From Leptodactylus fallax (lineage: Eukaryota > Chordata > Amphibia > Anura > Leptodactylidae): a stretch of DNA of 64,000 nucleotides. The notes beneath the pieces were generated by a model that saw only the letters and a list, made by a program, of their open reading frames with translations, was not told the DNA's origin and ran no database searches. The translations under genes were made by a program, and so were the position numbers. The stretch lies in the NCBI GenBank assembly GCA_947044405.1, contig CAMRHE010000063.1, positions 4,824,501 to 4,888,500 on the forward strand, read 5' to 3'. Shown one piece after another: positions 56,710-64,000 of this stretch (position 1 is the stretch's first letter; every line of letters starts with the position of its first letter).

Positions 56710-57345
56710 GTTACATTTAAAGGGGTTAGCCAAAGTCAGATATTGGTAGACTATCTTTATCTAGTATCAAATCAGTGAGAGTCCAATACTTGGCACCACC
56801 ACCGAACAGCAGCTCTCAGCAGAGTCTACAAAGCCGGAAGCAGAAAGGTATGTACAATATTTAGTGACCATGCTGCACTATAGATTGAATGGGAGCTGAG
56901 CAGCAATATCCCAACAGCGCCACTACATAGTCTATGGAGCGATCTGCTTCCAGCTTTCTGCACTATGTTGACAACAGCTTATTGGTGAGGGTGCCGGACA
57001 GTGGTGTAACTAAAGTCTTCTGGGCCCCCCGGTGCAATATTTGTCCGGGGCCCCCTACCTCATCTCTACAGTGAATTCTTTATAGTGATGGTTACAGGTG
57101 CTAAGGAGTTTAATTAACCTTAGTGTGGTTAGGGTAATCTGTGGGTCACCTTGGCTTATGGGCCAGATGGAAGCTGCAATCTCAATACTGATGCCAGTGC
57201 TTATGGGCCCCCTAAGGCTCCTGGGCCCCGGTGCGACTGCACCCTCTGCACCCCCCCCCCCCAAGTTACGCGCCTGGTGCCGGATGTAAGACCCACACCA
57301 TATCTTATATTATTGACCTATCCTAAGGATAGCCCATCAGTATCT
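56710..57345. mobile_element. Family-D MITE interrupted by a hAT element
   Basis: 'aaaggggttagccaaagtca' at 56719, 'accaccaccgaacagcagct' near 56798 and 'tgacaacagcttattggtg' at 56968 form the left and middle parts. After the hAT insertion the right end continues with 'gacctatcctaaggatagc' at 57313. Arms 'agccggaagcagaaagg' and 'gcttccagctttctgca' pair. Confidence 0.75.
56999..57276. mobile_element. hAT MITE, 278 bp, perfect 8-bp target duplication
   Basis: CAGTGGTGTAACTAAAG at 56999 and (reverse complement) CAGGCGCGTAACTTGGGG ending at 57276 are flanked by gtgccgga on both sides (56991-56998 and 57277-57284). Its ends resemble those of 47417-48226. Inner 'ctgggccccccggtgc' and 'gctcctgggccccggtgc' are related. 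A C-run lies at 57251-57262. Confidence 0.94.
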
Positions 57346-58335
57346 GGTCATTGTAAAGTGAAACCTGTCCAAAAGACCACCTCCTTACCCAGGCCACATT
57401 TTCTGTGACAGATTTTCTATTTAACATGATAATCAAGTTCTTTGAGAAGACCATCTCTCTAGGAGAACAGTTTTGAGTGTTCGTGTCAAAGAGGTTTCAC
57501 TGTGTAAGATAGGAAATTAATCCTAAACCGGTGTAAACCAGAAGTGTGGTGGACCCCTGTGACTTAGAACCTCACATAGATCCTGGACAGTGTTTTTGAG
57601 ACCTATTTAGGACAGTGTTCTCCAAACTTTTGCTCACCAGATAATGAGGAACTGAAACATCCAGCACATCCTGACAGCCTAAGTGTAGAGTTACGTCTCA
57701 AAGCTTAGAAGATTACATGACAAAAATTCTCAACTCAATTTTAAACTTTCTGTAATGTACGAATTCTGACTTATGTTATTACCAGATATTCCATCCATGT
57801 AGTCCTCTGTACCATTTATCTTATATATTCCATTAGCATCCAGCTTCGAGAACAGTGGGACTTTGAAGTTTGAGAACCCAGAAAAATGACATAGTGAAAA
57901 TGTGTTGTTCCATCCATAAAATGATCGAGCTTTGCCGGGGTAGACCATATCCAGACTCAAGTTAATGTTCTCTTATTCGTACACTAGTTTCTGCCTCGAC
58001 AAAGACATCGTAGATTACATATTCACTGCTACATGAAAAATGATTATAAATTACTTGTGGCAGGAAAGGAAGAGGATTTTGTCAGTTTAATGTGTTCTCT
58101 GCCATTTTGTTGACGAGCAATGAATTGGATAATACAGTACAATAAAAGAAAAATCCATTTCTTTAGACTTGTGTTCTTTGGAGAGTCGGGTGATGTGGCA
58201 TTGTCCCTACTTGGTGATATACTTATACATTCTGGAGGGATATCAAACATCTTTCTCAATCTAAGGCTCTGTCACTTCAAGAGGCAAAGTTTTATATAAT
58301 ATATTCTGTGTTACTTCTCAGTTTGTAAAATCCGA
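57346..58335. other. No gene recognised
   Basis: Unassigned AT-rich sequence without supportable ORF or repeat. Confidence 0.3.
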
Positions 58336-59375
58336 TTAAATGGGTTGTCCGCTTAAAAAAAGAAAAGAATTTTAAAAGTTCCTCTGGACATGACATGAAT
58401 TTGTTACCCATAGGAGTCTACAGTGTATCATTTTACTCCTGTGGTGCACTGTGTGCTGCTGCCCCTGTGACATAAGAAGTCAATGCTTTCTGTGATGACG
58501 TCATAACGCCCCACCTGCCGATCGGTTTACACCTACATATTAGTTTCTGTTCTTCCGGTCCATTGGAGGAATGAAAAAACAAACACAATTGGATCCATTC
58601 TCTGACAGACAAGAACGGCGTCTGAGGGACCCCATTGACGATAATGCGGTCCATTGGGTGTTCATTGCGTGTCCGTTTTTTTTTAACTGAACTGGGCTTG
58701 CAGGACTTTTTTTATCCAGCAATTTCCAATGGACAGAAGTGATGCAGAAGTGAACCCAGCCTTACTTTTCGGCAAGCCTCACCCTCCAACAGGAAAACAA
58801 CAGCACCTCTGCCTGTTACTGTCATGTTATCCCTCACTTCAACTGACTCGACATAGTCATCTTCCTGTCTCCTGCTAGCTGTGCCACCTCAGATTGTCAG
58901 CCATGCCCCTTAAAGATGACATTTCTCCACTTCCACCAACTCAAGCTCTTTAATAATTTACAAGACTCCAGCACAGTTGGAATTTCTTGTCTAGCCCCCA
59001 CCATTCCCGAACAATTGGTGCTGATTCAAAATGCCAATCAGAGGCTGTAAGTACTCATAACCACCACCCCTTTCCTATTCCTGCCTGACACCACCCACTT
59101 GACATTAGTGAGTGTAGTCAGCATATCAGGCACCAAAATTAACAGGATGGATTGCTCAGAAATGGTGGGGACTAGAAAAAAAGATTTTTTTTTCCTATTT
59201 AAGGGGTAGGGCTTGCAGGAAAAAGAAGTAATTTGTCTGACAGATGCGACACCATACCATCACAGGAAGCAGTAGAGTCATCCTTTCAGAATGTGACTCC
59301 TAAGGATAAACTTATATCATGTCCATAGGAATGTTTATAATTCTTTTTTTTTTTTCCAGTGGACAACCCCTTTAA
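58336..59375. mobile_element. TTAA-type element, ~1.04 kb, with a nested MITE
   Basis: TTAAATGGGTTGTCCGC at 58336 mirrors 'gtggacaacccctttaa' ending at 59375, with TTAA at both ends. A family-A MITE (58910-59202) sits inside. No transposase ORF. The internal 'gatgacgtcataacgcccc' at 58493 contains a palindromic CRE-like TGACGTCA. Confidence 0.78.
58910..59202. mobile_element. Foldback MITE, family A, nested
   Basis: TTAAAGATGACATTTCTCC at 58910 and a decayed right end with 'tttaa' at 59198-59202. It carries the family-A segments 'ctagcccccaccattcccga' and 'aatggtggggactagaa'. It lies wholly inside the 58336-59375 element and so inserted later. Confidence 0.78.
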
Positions 59376-60343
59376 GTACAAGGACATAGCTAGGAGTAGA
59401 ACAACAGGTACCAAGCAAAAAATCCAAGAAGAGAGGCAGAATGGAGCCAAGGTCCGGGTCAGAATGGAGGCAGGAAAAAGATCTACACAGGAAATACAGT
59501 ATCTTAATCTGCAGACAATCCTAAAAGACTAGCGTCCCCCTTAAATGGTTGTCTCTGACAACTATGCTGCTAAATACAGGGCATTCCCAGTTGTGAGCAG
59601 GATACTGGGGAGCCCAAGATGGAGGTCACAGGAAAAGGCTCAGGAGGGGCTACAGACTGTGCCCCGTGCAACATTCATGCGTGTAAACTCCATCCGATTG
59701 CTTGGAGAAGAGTAGTTGGTAATGCATCATCTACATGAAACAAAAAGCAGCCTGGAGTAAATTCACTCACAACAGTACATGAGACAAAAAAACATTTTTG
59801 ATGTCTTAGGGGTTTTGTCTGTCTTATCTATGCGCAGTAGGGGTTTATTCTACGAGTTAATGCAGATATCAGCACAGTATTGTGTCCGCTAAGCCCAAAC
59901 TAAGCCGAAGATATCAAATTTACCGTTAAAACAATACTGTTTGCAAATTTTATAATTAACTTTATTATCCTGATTTCCATCTCATTTCCCGCTGCAAACC
60001 CAAGCAGCTGTAATGGAAGCCGAACCCAATATTAGACAGCACTTTTATGTTATAATAATGCTTGTATACAGTTCAGGTAGGTCATGCATATTTCTTATAT
60101 AATGAGATTTTTTTTTTATTGTGGGGAACGCTTTGATTTGGCTGTACTGTAGTAAATTACATTATGTTTTTGTGTTTTCTGAAAACAATTTAAAGAACGG
60201 TTCATCCTAATATAAAAAATATCATTACTAAGATAATATAATCTGCCTTTCTTTATTTCTTAGTTTTCTATGGAAAAGCTGGGTAACAATCAAAGGGTCA
60301 CTATTACAGTTCCCACGAGGGGTGTCGAAAAGTTTTTTTTTTC
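59376..60343. other. No gene recognised; candidate conserved element at 59890-60110
   Basis: 59390-59650 looks like a worn dispersed repeat ('ggcaggaaaaagatctacac'). 59890-60110 is repeat-free with 'atatcaaatttaccgttaaa', 'ttataattaactttattatc' and 'gtaatggaagccgaaccc', typical in look of vertebrate non-coding conservation, not proven here. Confidence 0.3.
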
Positions 60344-60351
60344 TTTGCAAA

Positions 60352-60620
60352 CTGAGCTGTGGAGTTGGTAGGCCAAACCTCTGACTCCTCTATTTCTCCA
60401 CGGCCCGACTACGACTCCTGCACCGACACTGACTTCTTCAGAAATGGCTGACAGCCAGGATCAGTCAGAAGCAGTAAAACGCCTTTAAATCACAAAAAAT
60501 GATAATTGTATAATATTACTTGAAATAATTGAATCATTTTATTTTGAAGTCGGAGTTTTTAACTTTTATCTGACTCCACCCAAAACTGTCCCCAACTCTG
60601 ACTCCAACTTCACAGCCCTG
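60352..60620. mobile_element. hAT MITE, 269 bp, perfect 8-bp target duplication
   Basis: CTGAGCTGTGGAGTTGG at 60352 and (reverse complement) CAGGGCTGTGAAGTTGGAG ending at 60620 are flanked by tttgcaaa on both sides (60344-60351 and 60621-60628). The left second base has mutated (CT for CA). It is a fifth hAT insertion, of a different end family from the others. Confidence 0.92.
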
Positions 60621-60628
60621 TTTGCAAA

Positions 60629-61900
60629 CAGGGATTTTGGGAAAGTTGTTTGGCAAGTGTAATGGCTAAGGCCATACATATCATAGAGGCTGCTATGTGG
60701 CACCTGGAGATAGGAGGGTAAGCCCATTTGGGTAGCTTCGCTTTTCCACTCTCCACAGGGAAGTCAGTGTCGGAAACAGGGTTAAAAATCAACTTGAGGA
60801 TCAAAGATAAGGTCAAATTGGGGCAGATTGGTGATTAGATGTGTTGTAGGGCCCGCCCCTGCCCTCTGGGTACAGCCCCGGAGGACTGCTATTCACATTT
60901 CCCTTTAGGCAATAGGTGGTATGAAGCAATGAGACTGCATGGATTAGCATTATGATGTCCTCACTGCAGAAGAATTGTTTGCAGAGTCTCATAAACCACA
61001 GCGAATCATACAGAGATTCAGCGTCATACTTAAACATATGGACTCCACATTTTTCTGGTTTTTGTTATCTGGCTTCCTGAATGTCATTGATGTAGCGTGT
61101 TGAAAGTAATCACTTAGAAATGATCAAAGATTGTTTATGAAAAGGCAAGTCAAGTTTTTTTTGACCATGTCTGCATGAGATTTTTGTGTGTATGCCCTTT
61201 AACATCTAACATGTGTAGTGTCCCAGTAGGGCGCTACTAACCGTGGTAGTCTGTGTGTTTTCTATGGCAGGATCTGCACATAGTCTCTTATCTTGAAGTT
61301 TGCCCTGTATCTGATATTTTATTGTGTTTTATTCTTGATTCTTAGTTATGTAACTTTAATTATAGGTTTTACCCATCTGGGGCTTCAGCGGCAAAGAGAT
61401 AGATCTTCCCCTTATGCTTAGTATGTTCCTAAACAGCTCTAGCAGGGGGCAATAGTTTTGTACCTGTTTTACGTAAGAGATCCCTAGATCTGACCGAGCA
61501 ACCAGCCCATATGTGAGCACAGGGTAAAGCTTGGCATACACTTTTTATAGATGTCAGGCAACAACTTTTCCTCCCAACCCCCTATACATTAGCTTAGCAT
61601 GCATGTGTTTTGAATATGGGATTGGAATAAGCCACTGCCAGATATTGATATTGGCTGCTTACCGCTACTGAAAACTAAAATATAACGCATGTTGTAATCC
61701 AGTAACCCAACCCCATACACTTGGTTGGTTGGCCATTTACACCAAAATCAGCAGGTTTGGCTGATATTAATCTCTATTGCATATTACACCCTAAAAGGGT
61801 GAGCATTAATAAAAAAAAAAAAAAGTATTGCACTGGGCACCAGCTTACCTTAATACCAAAATCAGGTTTGGTTGACATTTATCAATAATGTATATTGCAC
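60629..61900. other. No gene recognised
   Basis: Unassigned sequence with short unrecognised ORFs on the minus strand. An A-run lies at 61811-61824. Confidence 0.3.
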
Positions 61901-61924
61901 CAATAAAAGGTACCATTCAGCCGA

Positions 61925-62125
61925 ATCGGGAACGCCGCGTTTTTTTGTTGCAAATTTTGCTGCGGTATTTTGAGCCAAAGTCAGGAATGACTTTGAAAGG
62001 AGTGGGAAATATAAAGGAAGCTCTTAAACGTTTCCCTTCTGTTAAATGCACTCCTGACATTGGCTCAAAAAATGCAGCAAAATTTGCAACATAAAACACT
62101 GCATTTCCGCAATGTGGGGCCTTAT
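61925..62125. mobile_element. Foldback MITE, family E, copy 1
   Basis: 'gttgcaaattttgctgcggt' at 61948 and 'gagccaaagtcaggaatgac' pair with 'ctcctgacattggctcaaaa' at 62050 and 'gcagcaaaatttgcaacat' at 62073. The right edge 'gcaatgtggggcctta' ends near 62125. Confidence 0.8.
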
Positions 62126-62246
62126 CCTAACTGAGGAACCCTTACCTCCCTGTACAAAAGTATTATAATATTATTTATCCTGTGCTGATCCTCATTTGTA
62201 ATCCATGTTATAGCCCAGAGCTGCATTCACAATTCTGCTCTTTAAG

Positions 62247-62525
62247 ACTAAGGCCCCACATAGCGGGCCGCAGCGAAAAAGCGCTGCAGGAAAAACCACG
62301 GCGGAAATGCATTGCAGTTTTTCCCGCAGCGCTTTTCACAGAAAGTCTGCAGAGGTTTCCTCTATGGACTTTCTGCTTCAATTATACCTATAGGGAAACT
62401 GCCAACCATTTCCGTAGGTATAATTGACATGCTGTGATTTCTAAAAAACGTAACAGTCCTGGAAATCGCAGCATTTCCGCTGCGGGTATTTTTTTTGCAA
62501 TGTGTGGATGGGATTCGTTGTGTGG
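62247..62525. mobile_element. Foldback MITE, family E, copy 2 (opposite orientation)
   Basis: Starts 'taaggccccacatagcgg' at 62250, the mirror of the right edge of copy 1 about 125 bp away. 'gcaggaaaaaccacggcgg' and 'cagtttttcccgcagcgctt' form an inner hairpin, as do 'gcttcaattatacctatag' and 'gtaggtataattgacatgc'. Confidence 0.7.
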
Positions 62526-62569
62526 GTCTTCAGCCTCAAGTGGTTTTTGGAACACTGCAGTCTTTTCAT

Positions 62570-64000
62570 TGTAAAACAGATAGACCATTCACTTAAATGG
62601 GACTAAGCTGCAGAAATCCCTTTAAAGGACATACCCATAATAGTTTTGCTGAGCGCTTGTAATGCAGAGGTCTGTACTGCAGTGCATTCTGGGAGAGTTC
62701 ATTTTCCCTCCATCAAACTGGTGGATCTTTTTACTTGCTAAAAATAAGATTGTAACTCTTTATATCAAAATTTAATGATGACAGAAAGGTTCTGGGCACT
62801 TTTAAAGGGCATCCGCTCCCATTTATATTCATTTCATAATGTCACTTTAAGAAAGAGTCTGCCATTCATTAAGAAGAAATAAGATGATAAAACCTGGATA
62901 TAGCGTAACACACTACAGAATAAAAGCCGCTTCCCTTGAAGGACGTAAAGAGACCTCGTGAAGTCAAGCAGCCAAAAAGCGTCCTCTGTACATCAGTATT
63001 TACCACCCCCCCTGCATGTAATGAGCGGCAGAGTACAGAAGATCAGACAGGTGACAGCGCCACTTCCTAATTGCCCGGCAACGCCTCGCTGATTCCGACG
63101 ATAAACAACCTTGGATTACAGACCACGAACATCGCCAGCCTCACGTATCAAGACTGTTGCAGAGAAAATCATGTCCTTGTTGCCTATAGCAACCAATCAG
63201 TATCCATGTTTTATTTATTTTTTTCTGGTGCAGTATGTCTTTGGTTGCTATATGCAACAGGGTATTGTTGCCCTGTGACGGTGGTCCCAATCTACAATAA
63301 ATTGTTCTAACAGTGACAATGTTTCCCATAGCAACCAGATTCCAGCTTTCATTTTTCCGGAGTAGGTTACTATGGGCAACACTGAGACTTTTTGTTAGAA
63401 AACTTCTGTTTATACATACCTCCGAGAAAGAAGGACAAGCCTTGTGGCACGCTGTGACGTCTTACCCTGCCCAGTCCTGCCCATGACCCCTTAAGCCCCC
63501 ATACTGTAAGGCTTCATGCACATGTGTAGGCCGAGGGGGGGAGCAATTTCATAGCAGAATGCACTTGGATGACATCCGCCTAATGATATCCCACTGCTCT
63601 AGAATCTGCTCTGTGATCATCAGAACAGGAAAGTGCCTCGGCCTGCACACTCGTCTGCATGGTGGCACATGACCCACAAGGGGAAATAACCATCTATATG
63701 AAACCAATAATAATAAATAAAACACAAACACACTGCTTAATGGAAATAATAGGCCGCAGTGTTTTTATTATTGGGTTACCAACAGGAAATAAATAAACCA
63801 ATTAATTAATAAATAAATCATCAATCAATAAATTAATTATAACACTGTAAAATATCATAAATAGAACAAAAACTTTAAAATTCCAGTCCTCCCAGCAATA
63901 GCTGGGAGACTAACACCCCCACTAACAAAAACTCCGCAACAATACAATAAAATAAAGAAATAGGGAGAGCGGGCGCTGACTTCCTCCAGCTGTCTTCTGT
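62570..64000. other. No gene recognised; unclassified AT-rich repeat at the right edge
   Basis: 62820-63060 is repeat-free and could be conserved. 63512 onward begins 'aggcttcatgcacatgtg', a likely dispersed-repeat start. 63740-63960 is very AT-rich ('aattaattaataaataaat') and may belong to an element cut by the window edge. Confidence 0.3.

Overview
This is eukaryotic, vertebrate-type, non-coding DNA. It is AT-rich, has no operon-like gene packing, and is crowded with cut-and-paste DNA transposons, miniature inverted-repeat elements (MITEs), microsatellites and minisatellites. The mix fits an amphibian, most likely a frog or toad: Tc1-like elements, a SPIN-like hAT element, many MITEs with TTAAAGRGG ends at TTAA sites (as in the Xenopus T2 group), and a tRNA-derived SINE. 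The species assignment is inference. I recognise no host protein-coding exon, rRNA, tRNA gene or CRISPR array. The only intact, family-recognisable protein is a Tc1-like transposase at 24899-25915.

Layout. 0-9 kb: sparse sequence with a degenerate ~44-bp minisatellite (2.8-3.8 kb), a foldback MITE (4.3-4.7 kb), the right end of a hAT-like element with its own minisatellite (5.0-5.5 kb), and a 0.7-kb TTAA element inserted into one unit of an older tandem repeat (6.5-7.4 kb). 9-12.3 kb: a SINE, then two arrays of a 31-bp minisatellite inside a duplicated block. 13.8-17 kb: a 2.16-kb array of about 72 30-bp units between two TTAA-type MITEs. 19-22.6 kb: TATC microsatellites alternating with palindromic elements, then 1.2 kb of almost pure pyrimidine. 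23-29 kb: foldback MITEs, the intact Tc1 element (24526-26092) and GATA repeats. 29.6-31.0 kb: a hAT element with an internal minisatellite. 32-37.5 kb: foldback elements, a mariner-type MITE with 38-bp inverted repeats that match at all but the last inner base, a ~380-bp palindrome, and a decayed Tc1 (35813-37457). 39-49 kb: a third 31-bp array, a second decayed Tc1 (45379-46956) and a second minisatellite-bearing hAT (47417-48226). 50.4-52.1 kb: a SPIN-like hAT carrying nine consecutive hairpins. 52-64 kb: a Tc1 remnant, palindromes, a hAT nested in a MITE (56999-57276), a TTAA element with a MITE nested in it (58336-59375), and a 269-bp hAT MITE (60352-60620).

Six elements have boundaries fixed by exact target-site duplications read directly from the sequence: five hAT elements with perfect 8-bp duplications and the intact Tc1 with TA. 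These duplications and the nested insertions give a relative order of events. Between the elements are several stretches rich in homeodomain-like motifs that could be conserved non-coding elements; that needs comparison with other genomes.
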